DNA of 64,000 nt from Pararhizobium sp. (GTDB taxonomy: Bacteria > Pseudomonadota > Alphaproteobacteria > Rhizobiales > Rhizobiaceae): NCBI GenBank assembly GCA_030655075.1, contig JAURWE010000051.1, forward strand, positions 62,001 to 126,000, read 5' to 3'. Under the pieces are notes generated by a model. The model was not told the DNA's origin and ran no database searches. It saw nothing but the letters and a program-made list of their open reading frames with translations. Made by a program: the position numbers and the translations under genes. The first letter of the stretch is position 1. The number at the start of each line of letters is the position of its first letter. This document shows positions 1-7,914 of this stretch, piece after piece.

Positions 1-848
1 AGCGCCTCGGGCAGATCGGCAAAGAGCGTTACCATTTCCTTGCGGCTCTTCATGTAGTGATCGGGCGTCAGGCGGAAGCGGTCATCGTCGGAGACCATGG
101 CATTGTGGGCGACGGCCATCAGCGCATCATGGGCGTCGTAATCGCCGGGTGTTGGAAAGAACGGTTCGTTGGTGGCGACCAGTGGCAGGTTGGTCTCGTA
201 GGCGAGATCGATCATGCGCTGTTCGTGGCGCTTGTCGAAACGGCCGTGGCGCTGCAGCTCGATATAGAGCCGGTCGCCGAACAGCGCTTCCAACGCCTTC
301 AGCCGCGCCTTGGCCAGCGCCGTATGGTCGGATTTCATCGCCATGTCGACCGGGCCGCCGGAGGCACCGGTCAGGACGATCAGGCCTTCGGTGCCTGCCT
401 CGCGCAGCCAGGACATGGAGATGCGCACGGACTGCGTGCCCTCGCCGTCGAGATAGGCGCGGCTGACGATATCGACCAGCCGCACATAACCTTCATCGGT
501 CGCGGCAATCAGCACGATCGAGGGCAGCTTGACCAGATGCTGCTGATGGCCACGGCGCTCGTTGTCGCCGTCATCTTCCATGTCGATCGCCAGTTGGCAG
601 CCGATGATGGCCTGGATACCCTCCTCCGCCGCCTTCTGGGCGAACTCCAGCGCGGCGAAGAGATTGTTGGTATCGGCAATGCCGAGGGCCGGCTGCTGGT
701 CGGCGACAGCCTTGCTGATGATCTTCTTGATCGGCAGCGCGCCCTCGAGCAGCGAGAAGGCGGAATGCACGCGCAGATGCACGAACCCGGGCCCGCCGTT
801 TTCCGCCGGTCCCGCTTGATCCACCTTCACAACACCCGTGTCCGCCAT
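1..848 (-). CDS. dnaE: DNA polymerase III subunit alpha, N-terminal part (runs off left edge)
   Basis: This is the catalytic subunit of the replicative polymerase holoenzyme, of which only the first ~282 residues lie in the window. After a short variable leader (residues 1-22) the PHP-domain opening is visible as FVHLRVHSAFSLLEGA, followed by PIKKII, GIADTNNLFAALEF and a typical DnaE stretch LIVLTGASGG and VATNEPFF. The frame is open to base 1 with no stop, so the gene continues beyond the window. The ATG at 848 was chosen because the PHP motif follows directly; a second ATG at 853 is out of frame. The family is usually about 1160 residues. Confidence in the family is high; the paralogue assignment (DnaE1 rather than DnaE2/ImuC) rests on context and is less certain. 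Confidence 0.9.
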   Translation of the reverse strand, partial: MADTGVVKVDQAGPAENGGPGFVHLRVHSAFSLLEGALPIKKIISKAVADQQPALGIADTNNLFAALEFAQKAAEEGIQAIIGCQLAIDMEDDGDNERRGHQQHLVKLPSIVLIAATDEGYVRLVDIVSRAYLDGEGTQSVRISMSWLREAGTEGLIVLTGASGGPVDMAMKSDHTALAKARLKALEALFGDRLYIELQRHGRFDKRHEQRMIDLAYETNLPLVATNEPFFPTPGDYDAHDALMAVAHNAMVSDDDRFRLTPDHYMKSRKEMVTLFADLPEA

Positions 849-988
849 ATCATTCGCCCTGAATCACCTGAGCTTCAGGGTATCCTGTTTCAGAACGCAG
901 ATGTCCAGATCGGTGGCTGTGGATGATCACTTTTAGAGTCTGGCCGGCTCGAACAACCGGCCGGCAAATAGCAGTGTTTTCGTCCGGA

Positions 989-1075
989 TTACATGCCCAG
1001 AACGATGACGGAAATGCTGGCGACGAACATTGCCATGGAAGCGAAGGCTGCGAGGTCACGAATGAAGTCAGTCAT
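989..1075 (-). CDS. 28-residue single-span membrane microprotein
   Basis: This small open frame encodes 28 residues starting MTDFIRDLAAFASM and ending ISVIVLGM. The first eight residues are polar, and the rest forms one hydrophobic stretch long enough for one membrane helix. A GGGAG Shine-Dalgarno sequence lies about 8 bases before the ATG, with a plain TAA stop. It is upstream of dnaE on the same strand, about 140 bp away. The function is unknown. The good ribosome site and the clean hydrophobic design suggest it is really translated, and I have a vague memory of similar unnamed peptides in rhizobia, but this cannot be checked here. Confidence 0.55.
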   Translation of the reverse strand: MTDFIRDLAAFASMAMFVASISVIVLGM

Positions 1076-1241
1076 AGTGCGTCTCCCGTTCTCTTATGTT
1101 TGCATTTTGTTCTATTTATGTTCCGTCGTCAACAGGATTCTTCGGCTGATGTCTTGACGCGTTAAATCCCAGATGTGGCGCTGGACCTTGCCGCCGGAGC
1201 GCTCTAGATTTGCGCGATATTCACGGAGCAGACGTTTGACA

Positions 1242-1811
1242 ATGAAGACATGGATTGTTGCCGGCCTTGCCGGTTTGCTGAGCACAGGCGCTGTCATGGC
1301 GGAGCCGATCGATCCGGAACGGATCGCGTCCGCGACCACGGGCGACTGGGACAAGGACGGCGATACGGACCTGGCGATGATCGTGCGCCCGGCCCAGAGC
1401 AGCACCGAGATGAACGGGATCTATATTTTCCTCAACGATCCCTCGGGCGGCCGCATGGAGCTGAAGACGGTCGCCACCAACAAGGTCGATGGGTCGTTCA
1501 TCTATGTCGGCACCGATCCGGTGATCGAGGCGCTGCCGAACGGCTCGATCCTGGTGACGTCGCAGAACAACGCCGTCGACCAGCGCCACTACACACAGAA
1601 GCTGACGATCGCCTACCGAAATTTCGAGTTCATCGTCGCCGGCTATACCTATGCCGTGCGTGACGCCGGCCCGGCCGACGACATGGAATGTGACCTGAAC
1701 GTTCTGACCGGCAAGGGTGAGCTCAATGGCGGTCCGATCAAGGTGGCGCCGCAGATGGTGACGATCGCCGACTGGAGCGACGACATCGGCCTGACGGCCT
1801 GCAGACCGTAA
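1242..1811 (+). CDS. secreted protein with one FG-GAP/VCBS-like calcium motif
   Basis: This 189-residue protein has a classical signal peptide (MKTWIVAGLAGLLSTGAVMAE, cleavage after the AMA-type site near residue 20). Just after it comes TGDWDKDGDTDLAMIV, the DxDxDG calcium-loop pattern typical of FG-GAP/VCBS repeats; only one copy is present. The rest has a mixed alpha/beta character and no enzyme motif I recognise. It is likely periplasmic or exported. The ATG at 1242 is preferred to an upstream frame opening at 1173 because the signal peptide begins there and GGAGCA lies 11 bases upstream. It converges on lolD, 3 bp away. The function is unknown. Confidence 0.75.
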   Translation: MKTWIVAGLAGLLSTGAVMAEPIDPERIASATTGDWDKDGDTDLAMIVRPAQSSTEMNGIYIFLNDPSGGRMELKTVATNKVDGSFIYVGTDPVIEALPNGSILVTSQNNAVDQRHYTQKLTIAYRNFEFIVAGYTYAVRDAGPADDMECDLNVLTGKGELNGGPIKVAPQMVTIADWSDDIGLTACRP

Positions 1812-1814
1812 GAC

Positions 1815-2501
1815 CTAGGCCAGTTCGACGACCTTGCCGTCTTCCAGCGTCACGCGCCGGTCCATCATGGCCGCCAGCGTGTGGTTGTGGGTGGCGATGA
1901 GGGCCGCAAGGCCCGACTGGCGCACCAGGGCTTCCAGGGCTTCGAAGACATAACCGGCGGTTTCGGGATCGAGGTTACCGGTCGGCTCGTCGGCCAGCAG
2001 CACGAGCGGCGCATTGGCGACGGCCCGGGCGATGGCGACGCGCTGCTGCTCGCCGCCAGACAGTTCCGACGGGCGGTGATCGGCGCGGTGACCGATGCGC
2101 ATGTAGTCGAGAAGCTGGGCAGCGCGCTCGCGGGCATCGGCCTTGGAGAGGCCGGCGATCAGCTGCGGCATCATGATGTTTTCGAGTGCTGTGAATTCCG
2201 GCAGCAGGTGATGGAACTGGTAGACGAAGCCGATCTCGTTGCGGCGGATCGCCGTGCGGCGCTCATCGGGAAGATCGCCGCAGGAAATGCCGTTGACCAG
2301 GACCTCGCCGCCATCGGGACGCTCCAGCAGGCCGGCAATGTGCAGCAGGGTCGATTTGCCGGTGCCGGACGGGGCGACCAGCGCCACGGTCTCGCCGCTG
2401 CGCAGAACGAAATCGGCGCCTTTGAGGATCGACAGGATCGTGTCGCCCTGGCCGTAGTGGCGCTCGACGCCGGAAAGCTGCAATGCCACGCGCGCATTCA
2501 T
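1815..2501 (-). CDS. lolD: lipoprotein-releasing ABC transporter ATPase LolD
   Basis: This is the ATPase of the LolCDE complex, which extracts mature lipoproteins from the inner membrane and hands them to LolA. The 228-residue single ABC domain shows Walker A APSGTGKST (residues 43-51), signature LSGGEQQR (147-154) and Walker B LVLLADE (166-172) with the family's TGNLD following. The length is normal for LolD/MacB-type ATPases. It lies 21 bp downstream of the permease gene on the same strand, so the two are probably cotranscribed. The neighbour and the sequence fit LolD better than FtsE. Confidence 0.93.
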   Translation of the reverse strand: MNARVALQLSGVERHYGQGDTILSILKGADFVLRSGETVALVAPSGTGKSTLLHIAGLLERPDGGEVLVNGISCGDLPDERRTAIRRNEIGFVYQFHHLLPEFTALENIMMPQLIAGLSKADARERAAQLLDYMRIGHRADHRPSELSGGEQQRVAIARAVANAPLVLLADEPTGNLDPETAGYVFEALEALVRQSGLAALIATHNHTLAAMMDRRVTLEDGKVVELA

Positions 2502-2522
2502 GGGTTGGGTGTTCCTTGTTTC

Positions 2523-3830
2523 TTATTCGTAGCGCAGGGCCTGGACGGGATCGAGCCGCGAGGCCCGCCAGGCCGGGAAGATGGTGGCGAGGAAAGAGAG
2601 CGCCAGCGCCATCAGAACGACGGAGAAGGTTTCGCCGAAGTTCATATCGGCCGGAAGCTGGCTGAGGAAGTAAAGCTCCGGATTGAAGATCGCCGTGCCC
2701 GAAATCCAGGTGAAGAACTGGCGGATCGATTCGATGTTCAGACAGACGACGACGCCGAGCGCGACACCGGCGAGCGTGCCGACAAGGCCGATGGCGGCGC
2801 CGGTCATGAAGAAGATGCGCATGATGGCACCGGCCGAGGCGCCCATGGTGCGCAGGATGGCGATGTCACGGCCCTTGTCTTTGACCAGCATGATCAGGCC
2901 AGAAACGATGTTGAGCGCCGCGACGAGCACGATCAGCGTCAGGATCATGAACATGACGTTGCGCTCGACCTCCAGCGCCGAGAAGAAGGTGCTGTTGCGC
3001 TGGCGCCAGTCAGTGATGAAGATCTGCCGCCCGGCGGCCTCCTCGATCGGCTTTCTCAGTGCATCGACCAGATCGGGGTTCTGGACGAAAAGCTCGATCG
3101 ACTGAACGATGCCTTCGACATTGAAATAGAGCTGCGATTCCTCGAGAGGCATATAGATGATCGAGGCGTCGTATTCCGACATGCCGATCTCGAAAATGGC
3201 CGAGACCGTATAGGATTTGACGCGCGGATTGACGCCGAGCGGGGTCACATCCCCCTCCGGCGCCACGAGCGTGATCGAATCGCCGGCACTCAGGCCCAGC
3301 TGCTCGGCCATGCGGATGCCGATGGCGACGCCGGAGCCGGCGGCAAATCCGACGAGATCGCCGGAGCGGATGTTGTCGGCGACGAATTTCAGCTTGGTGA
3401 GATCTTCCGCCCGGATGCCGCGGACCAGCGCACCGGTGCCGGCACCGCGGGCGCCGGAGGCCAGCGTCTGGCCCTCGACAAGCGGAATGGCCATGGTGAC
3501 GCCGGGCACGGCGGCAAATTTCAGCGCGAGGTCAGAATAGTTGTTGAGTGGGCCATCGATCGGCTGAACGATCATGTGGCCGTTGATGCCGAGAATGCGG
3601 GAGATGAGTTCGGTGCGGAAGCCGTTCATGACCGCCATGACGATGATCAGCGTCGCGACGCCGAGCATGATGCCGACGAAGGAAAAGCCGGCGATGACGG
3701 AGATGAAGGCTTCCTTGCGGCGCGAGCGCAGATAACGCCAGGCGACCATCCTTTCGAAGGTCGAGAACGGGCGGCTCGACGGCATATGCGTCTCCGCAGC
3801 CTTTTGCTCCACCTCAGCCGCGACACTCAT
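2523..3830 (-). CDS. lolC: lipoprotein-releasing ABC transporter permease LolC/E
   Basis: This inner-membrane permease partners LolD in lipoprotein release. Its 435 residues show the FtsX-type layout: a cytoplasmic N-terminus ending in RYLRSRRKEAFISVIAGFSF, a first membrane helix at about residues 42-66, a large periplasmic domain, and three helices in the last third (VMFMILTLIVLVAALNI, GAAIGLVGTLAGVALG, FSVVLMALALSFLATIFPAW). The C-terminal RASRLDPVQALRYE is the family signature. Many alphaproteobacteria use one LolC/E-type permease as a homodimer, and only one is seen here. The start has an excellent GGGGAG site 6 bases upstream. Its start lies 104 bp beyond the end of proS. Confidence 0.92.
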   Translation of the reverse strand: MSVAAEVEQKAAETHMPSSRPFSTFERMVAWRYLRSRRKEAFISVIAGFSFVGIMLGVATLIIVMAVMNGFRTELISRILGINGHMIVQPIDGPLNNYSDLALKFAAVPGVTMAIPLVEGQTLASGARGAGTGALVRGIRAEDLTKLKFVADNIRSGDLVGFAAGSGVAIGIRMAEQLGLSAGDSITLVAPEGDVTPLGVNPRVKSYTVSAIFEIGMSEYDASIIYMPLEESQLYFNVEGIVQSIELFVQNPDLVDALRKPIEEAAGRQIFITDWRQRNSTFFSALEVERNVMFMILTLIVLVAALNIVSGLIMLVKDKGRDIAILRTMGASAGAIMRIFFMTGAAIGLVGTLAGVALGVVVCLNIESIRQFFTWISGTAIFNPELYFLSQLPADMNFGETFSVVLMALALSFLATIFPAWRASRLDPVQALRYE

Positions 3831-3934
3831 GATGTCTCCCCTCGTCTCTTTCAGAACCGCAGGCAGACGGAATCACCCGCCCGCAGCAATCGGTCAAATT
3901 CAACGTGCCACAGTCACGCCGGCTTTTGCGACAC

Positions 3935-5269
3935 TCATTTGCCCCGGGCTTCGGTTATCTTGTTGATAGCCGCCTCAATGCTCATGGTTTCGCGGGCGCC
4001 GGTCTTGCGGTCCTTGATCTCGACTTCGCCGGCGGCGATCGAGCGCGGGCCGGCAATGATCTGCACCGGAACGCCGATCAGGTCGGCGGTGGCGAACTTG
4101 GTGCCGGCCCGGTCGTCGGTGTCGTCATAGAGCATGTCGAGACCAGCATTGCTCAGCGCCTTGTAGATGGTTTCGCTGGCCGCATCGCAGGCGGCGTCGC
4201 CGGCCTTCATGTTGATGACGACGGCATCGAACGGGGCGACGGAATCGGGCCAGATAATGCCGTTCTCGTCGTGCGAGGCCTCAATGATGGCGGGCACGAG
4301 ACGGGTCGGTCCGATGCCGTAGGATCCCATGTGGACGATGTGTTCCTTGCCGTCGGGGCCTTGTACCTTGGCGCCCATGGCTTCGGAATATTTCGTGCCG
4401 AAATAGAAGATGTGGCCGACTTCGATGCCGCGCGCCGAAAGATGATCGCCTTCGGGAATGGCGTTAAAGGCAGCCTCGTCGTGCATTTCGGACGTGGCGG
4501 CATAAACGGACGTCCACTGATCGAAGATCGCCTTCAGGCCGGCCGTGTCGTCAAAGTCGAGATCCGCTGCGGGAATGTCGAAATTGACGAAATCCTTGTG
4601 GCAGAAGACTTCCGATTCGCCGGTGTCGGCCAGAATGATGAATTCATGGCTGAGATCGCCGCCAATCGGGCCTGTGTCGGCCCGCATGGGAATGGCGCGC
4701 AGACCGAGGCGCGCAAAGGTGCGCAGATAGGCCGCGAACATGCGGTTGTAGGCGTCGACGGCGCCTTCGCGGTCGAGATCGAAGGAATAGGCATCCTTCA
4801 TCATGAACTCGCGCGAGCGCATGGTGCCGAAACGAGGACGGATCTCGTCGCGGAACTTCAGCTGAATATGGTAGAGATTGAGCGGCAGGTCCTTGTAGGA
4901 CTTCACATAGGAGCGGAACACATCGGTGATCATCTCCTCGTTGGTGGGGCCGTAGAGCATCGGCCGGTCCTGACGGTCCTTGATGCGCAGCATTTCCTTG
5001 CCATAGGCGTCATAGCGGCCGCTTTCCTGCCAGAGCTCGGCCGACTGCAGCGTCGGCATCAGAAGCTCGATGGCGCCGGAGCGGTTCTGCTCCTGGCGGA
5101 TGATCGCATTGACCTTGTCGAGAACGCGCTTGCCGAGCGGCAGCCAGGTGTAGATGCCGGCGGATTGCTGGCGAACCATACCGGCGCGCAGCATCAGGCG
5201 GTGCGACACGATTTCCGCCTCCTTGGGATTCTCTTTCAGAATGGGCAGAAAAAAGCGGGAAAGACGCAT
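3935..5269 (-). CDS. proS: prolyl-tRNA synthetase, short alphaproteobacterial form
   Basis: This class II aminoacyl-tRNA synthetase charges tRNA-Pro. The protein is 444 residues, starting MRLSRFFLPILKENP. Class II motif 2 is visible (FRDEIRPRFGTMRSREFMMKD), as is motif 3 (GSYGIGPTRLVPAIIE). The large editing (INS) insertion of the 570-residue E. coli enzyme is missing, as is usual in alphaproteobacteria. The C-terminal anticodon-binding domain ends near IKDRKTGARETMSIE. The ATG at 5269 was chosen over one 30 bases upstream because the family begins MRLSR and GGAAC precedes it. It is followed by lolC/E and lolD on the same strand. Confidence 0.95.
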   Translation of the reverse strand: MRLSRFFLPILKENPKEAEIVSHRLMLRAGMVRQQSAGIYTWLPLGKRVLDKVNAIIRQEQNRSGAIELLMPTLQSAELWQESGRYDAYGKEMLRIKDRQDRPMLYGPTNEEMITDVFRSYVKSYKDLPLNLYHIQLKFRDEIRPRFGTMRSREFMMKDAYSFDLDREGAVDAYNRMFAAYLRTFARLGLRAIPMRADTGPIGGDLSHEFIILADTGESEVFCHKDFVNFDIPAADLDFDDTAGLKAIFDQWTSVYAATSEMHDEAAFNAIPEGDHLSARGIEVGHIFYFGTKYSEAMGAKVQGPDGKEHIVHMGSYGIGPTRLVPAIIEASHDENGIIWPDSVAPFDAVVINMKAGDAACDAASETIYKALSNAGLDMLYDDTDDRAGTKFATADLIGVPVQIIAGPRSIAAGEVEIKDRKTGARETMSIEAAINKITEARGK

Positions 5270-5639
5270 GGCAGGTTCCAGAACTAGAGATGGTCGCACT
5301 ACTGGAGGATTCGGGCGAAATAAGGTTTGTAAGGAATGCGCGCAGTCCCCTCACAGCCGCCGGCACGCAGAGCGTACATAACCGCTTCGCAGGCGGAAGG
5401 AAACCCGCCTTTGCGGGCCAACAAACAGTGCTGATTTGGGGAGGTCCCGATGCTTCGGCTGACGCACGGTAAAGCATTTAAAAGAGGCGTCTATAACAGG
5501 ATTATATAAACGGTTGTCAATCGAAAAATTTAACTTGAGTGTAACAAAAATGCAAAAAAATGGGATGACACAGGCCAATCTTTGGGCTAGTTTCAGGTCA
5601 GAAAACAGGCAGGGAGCTTAAATTCTTGTCGATTTCGCG

Positions 5640-5748
5640 GTCAAGTCTTGGGAGGATAAGATCTAAAGGCGCGTAACACGCAGCCACCGGTAACGGATAA
5701 GGATCACGCGATACTTTAAGAACAAGGCTTTTAGCCTTGTTTTTTTTT
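5640..5748 (+). ncRNA. candidate small RNA ending in an orphan terminator
   Basis: A textbook rightward intrinsic terminator at 5721-5748 has no protein-coding gene upstream on its strand, because the nearest gene, proS, runs the other way. The sequence before it contains GGGAGGATAAGATC and two short self-complementary stretches but no plausible open frame longer than about 20 codons. A trans-acting sRNA or a processed leader is the simplest reading. The 5' end given is a guess; an AT-rich zone at 5490-5560 could hold the promoter, which would make the transcript longer. I cannot match it to a named rhizobial sRNA family. Confidence 0.35.
5721..5748 (+). terminator. strong intrinsic terminator, no upstream gene
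   Basis: A perfect 9-bp stem AACAAGGCT/AGCCTTGTT closes on a TTT loop and is followed by an unbroken run of T to 5748. On the other strand the hairpin lacks a T run, so it works rightward. Confidence 0.8.
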
Positions 5749-5944
5749 GGCTTTCTTGCTGACAATCCGGATTTCTGGTGGCGCCATGGACCGTGTACTT
5801 GGTGTGCCCGAGATGGAATCTCATGCCCATTGCCGACTTCATCCGTGCGAGCTTTTGCCCATCACCGCGACACTTGCGCGCATTGCCGGTCTTCAGGCTG
5901 ACACGGCGTGATTCTCATACGGTTTTCCAGCCCACCCGAGCCGC

Positions 5945-6214
5945 TCAATCGAAGTTGGGCACGATGCGCGGGATCGAATCCAGGCCGAAGCCGAGTTGGA
6001 AGACGACGATATACCAGGCGGCGTAAAGTGCCGCCGACACCAGCGTCGTCGTCACCATGATGCGCAGCAGCTTGACCTTGGCCGGGGCGCTTTCGACGGT
6101 GCCGGGTACGACCTCGTTTTCTTCCGCCTGCGTGCGCAGCCCGAGCGGCAGGATCGCAAAGAGCGTAATCCACCAGAAGATGAAATAGACAGCGAAGGCG
6201 GAGAATACGGCCAC
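5945..6214 (-). CDS. DUF1467 family membrane protein
   Basis: This 89-residue inner-membrane protein has two predicted membrane helices (VFSAFAVYFIFWWITLFAILPLGL near the N-terminus and MVTTTLVSAALYAAWYIVVFQLGF near the C-terminus). Between them is a short charged loop with RTQAEENEVVPGTVESAP, which is characteristic of DUF1467 proteins. The GTG at 6214 is chosen as start because GAAGGAAT lies 6 bases upstream and the first helix begins immediately; an upstream open extension is low-complexity and unlikely. The gene usually sits beside mce in rhizobia. Here a binding-protein gene on the other strand separates them. The function is unknown. Confidence 0.8.
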   Translation of the reverse strand: MAVFSAFAVYFIFWWITLFAILPLGLRTQAEENEVVPGTVESAPAKVKLLRIMVTTTLVSAALYAAWYIVVFQLGFGLDSIPRIVPNFD

Positions 6215-6381
6215 TGGAATTCCTTCGCCGTGCGCTTTGGCAAGCCGGCAGTTTGGCGCCAACCACAAAACCGGTCCTGCGCGAACGTCCTCTGAAATCC
6301 GGCCGCTTATATCAGCCTGCGCTGCGCAACAGCAATTTCTTTTCCCGCCTGCGACAATTGGCAATCGTCAATTTTTGCCTC

Positions 6382-6434
6382 TTGAAAATGGAATAGATAT
6401 TTTGTCTATACTCAGCCATGGAATAAGTATTCCA
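6382..6434 (+). promoter_or_regulatory. promoter with two IolR-like operators (GGAA-N6-TTCC)
   Basis: Upstream of the binding-protein gene is a -35-like TTGAAA (6382-6387) with a -10-like TCTATA (6405-6410, 17-bp spacer). A 16-bp palindrome TGGAATAAGTATTCCA lies at 6419-6434, and a half-decayed copy GGAA-TAGATA-TTTT starts at 6390, exactly 30 bp (about three helical turns) upstream. The perfect copy has the form GGAA-N6-TTCC, which is the motif reported for the myo-inositol regulator IolR in alphaproteobacteria. Position around and just after the -10 fits repression. Confidence 0.6.
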
Positions 6435-6482
6435 ATAATTAGCAGTCGATTTTCAAGGCATTGATGAAAGGGAGGAATGACC

Positions 6483-7415
6483 ATGAGACGTTTCCTGATT
6501 TCCACGGCGGCATGCGCACTGATGGCAACGGCGGCACAGGCGGAGAATGTCGGCATCTCGCTGGCGCGGTTCGACAGCACGTTCATCACCATCCTGCGGG
6601 ACGGCATGCAGAAGAAGGCCGATGAACTCGGCAACATCACGCTTCAGGTCGAGGATGCACAGAGCGATCCGAGCAAGCAGATCGACCAGGTTCAGAATTT
6701 CATTTCATCGGGCGTCGACGCCATTGTCGTCGTGGCGGTCGATTCGGACGGGACGCCTGCAATCACCAAGATGGCCGCCGATGCCAAAATTCCGCTCGTT
6801 TATGTCAACCATCCGCCGTCAGACGTCGACCAGCTTCCGGATCTGACGTCGTTCGTCGGCTCCGACGAGCTGGAATCGGGCACGTTGCAGACCAAGGAAG
6901 TCTGCCGCCAGCTGAAGGGCAAGGGCAAGGCGTTCGTGCTGATGGGGCCGCTCAACAACCATTCCTCGCTGGTGCGCACGCAGGACATCAAGGACGTGAT
7001 CGCCACGCCTGAGTGCAGTGGCATCCAGATCATCGAGGAGCAGTCGGCCAACTGGGACCGGCTGGAAGCGGCCAATCTGATGACCAACTGGCTTTCGGCC
7101 GGAACGCCGTTCGATGCGGTCATTGCCAACAATGACGAAATGGCCATCGGCGCGATCCAGTCGATGAAGGCCGGTGGCGTCGATATGAGCAAGGTCGTGG
7201 TTGCCGGTATCGATGCGACGCCCGACGGCATGGCGGCGATGACCGCTGGCGACATGGACGTGACAGTATTCCAGAACGCGATTTCACAAGGCTCGGCCGG
7301 TCTCGACGCTGCCGTGAAAATGGCCCGCAAGGAGCCTGCAGAACGCAAGATCTGGATCCCGTTCGAACTGGTGACGCCAGAGAACATGAAGGACTACATG
7401 TCCTCCAACCAGTAA
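6483..7415 (+). CDS. periplasmic sugar/inositol-type binding protein (RbsB/MocB-like)
   Basis: This 310-residue substrate-binding protein of the ribose/inositol class (Peripla_BP_4) has a signal peptide (MRRFLISTAACALMATAAQAE). The mature part starts NVGISLARFDSTFITILRDGM, and the hinge-lobe motifs GVDAIVVVAVDSDG, VIANNDEMAIGAIQ and VVVAGIDATPDG follow in the expected order. The start at 6483 is preferred over 6477 because GGAGG at 6471-6475 is only one base from the first ATG but seven from the second. No permease or ATPase gene is adjacent, so it must serve a transporter encoded elsewhere or act in sensing. The IolR-like promoter site argues for inositol or rhizopine as ligand. That is inference; the fold assignment is firm. 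Confidence 0.85.
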   Translation: MRRFLISTAACALMATAAQAENVGISLARFDSTFITILRDGMQKKADELGNITLQVEDAQSDPSKQIDQVQNFISSGVDAIVVVAVDSDGTPAITKMAADAKIPLVYVNHPPSDVDQLPDLTSFVGSDELESGTLQTKEVCRQLKGKGKAFVLMGPLNNHSSLVRTQDIKDVIATPECSGIQIIEEQSANWDRLEAANLMTNWLSAGTPFDAVIANNDEMAIGAIQSMKAGGVDMSKVVVAGIDATPDGMAAMTAGDMDVTVFQNAISQGSAGLDAAVKMARKEPAERKIWIPFELVTPENMKDYMSSNQ

Positions 7416-7434
7416 GCACTGCCAGTCCAAACAC

Positions 7435-7471
7435 CAATAACCCGCGCAGGCGACTGCGCGGGTTATTGTTT
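7435..7471. terminator. bidirectional terminator between convergent genes
   Basis: A perfect 15-bp stem CAATAACCCGCGCAG / CTGCGCGGGTTATTG closes with a GCGA tetraloop and is followed by TTT rightward. It lies between the binding-protein gene and the end of mce and could serve both. Confidence 0.8.
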
Positions 7472-7489
7472 GGCGTGTTCCGGCAGCGC

Positions 7490-7894
7490 TCAGACCTGTT
7501 CGAGTTCGATCAGCGTGCCGAAAAAATCCTTGGGATGCAGAAACAGAACCGGCTTGCCATGAGCGCCGGTCTTGGGTTCGCCATTGCCGAGAACGCGCGC
7601 ACCGCCAGCAATGAGCCGGTCGCGGGCCGCCTTGATATCGGCGACCTCGTAGCAGATGTGGTGCATGCCGCCATCGGGGTTCTTGGCCAGAAAGGCCGCA
7701 ATGGGCGAGGCCTCGCCCAGGGGCTCCAGCAGTTCGACCTTCGTATTTTCAAGCGTGACGAAGACGACGGTGACGCCGTGTTCGGGCAGTGCCATCGGTG
7801 CACTGACGGTTGCGCCCAGCGTATCGCGGTAGGCGCTAACGGCAGAGGCGAGATCGGGCACGGCGAGCGCGATGTGGTTGATGCGTCCGAGCAT
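7490..7894 (-). CDS. mce: methylmalonyl-CoA epimerase
   Basis: This enzyme interconverts the (R) and (S) forms of methylmalonyl-CoA, linking propionyl-CoA carboxylase to methylmalonyl-CoA mutase. The 134-residue protein is a glyoxalase/VOC-fold member: MLGRINHIALAVPDLASAVSAYRD carries the first metal His (His7), GGMHHICYEV the second metal-ligand region and GTLIELEQV the last Glu. The length is standard for the family. It is the last gene of the leftward unit nuoN-birA-rnj-mce, 20 bp after rnj. Confidence 0.92.
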   Translation of the reverse strand: MLGRINHIALAVPDLASAVSAYRDTLGATVSAPMALPEHGVTVVFVTLENTKVELLEPLGEASPIAAFLAKNPDGGMHHICYEVADIKAARDRLIAGGARVLGNGEPKTGAHGKPVLFLHPKDFFGTLIELEQV

Positions 7895-7914
7895 GACCAG
7901 TCTCTCTTTGGCGA

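Larger units (their letters stand above)
5270..5944. other. 675-bp gene-free stretch upstream of proS
   Basis: No convincing protein gene is seen between proS and the DUF1467 gene. The half near proS should hold the proS promoter, and around 5500-5550 the sequence becomes AT-rich, unlike its neighbours. The other half carries a strong rightward terminator at 5721-5748 with no gene in front of it; see the candidate small RNA. Confidence 0.6.

Noticed and set aside
941..966. GGCCGG/CCGGCC inverted repeat after the microprotein gene
   Set aside because: The stem is only 6-8 bp with a 9-base loop and has no T run on either strand, so a terminator is not supported.
1881..4130. A 749-codon open frame opposite lolD, lolC/E and the region up to proS
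   Set aside because: It is antisense to two clearly recognisable genes. Its protein is an Arg/Gly/Asp/His-rich shadow with no domain, produced by high-GC codon bias.
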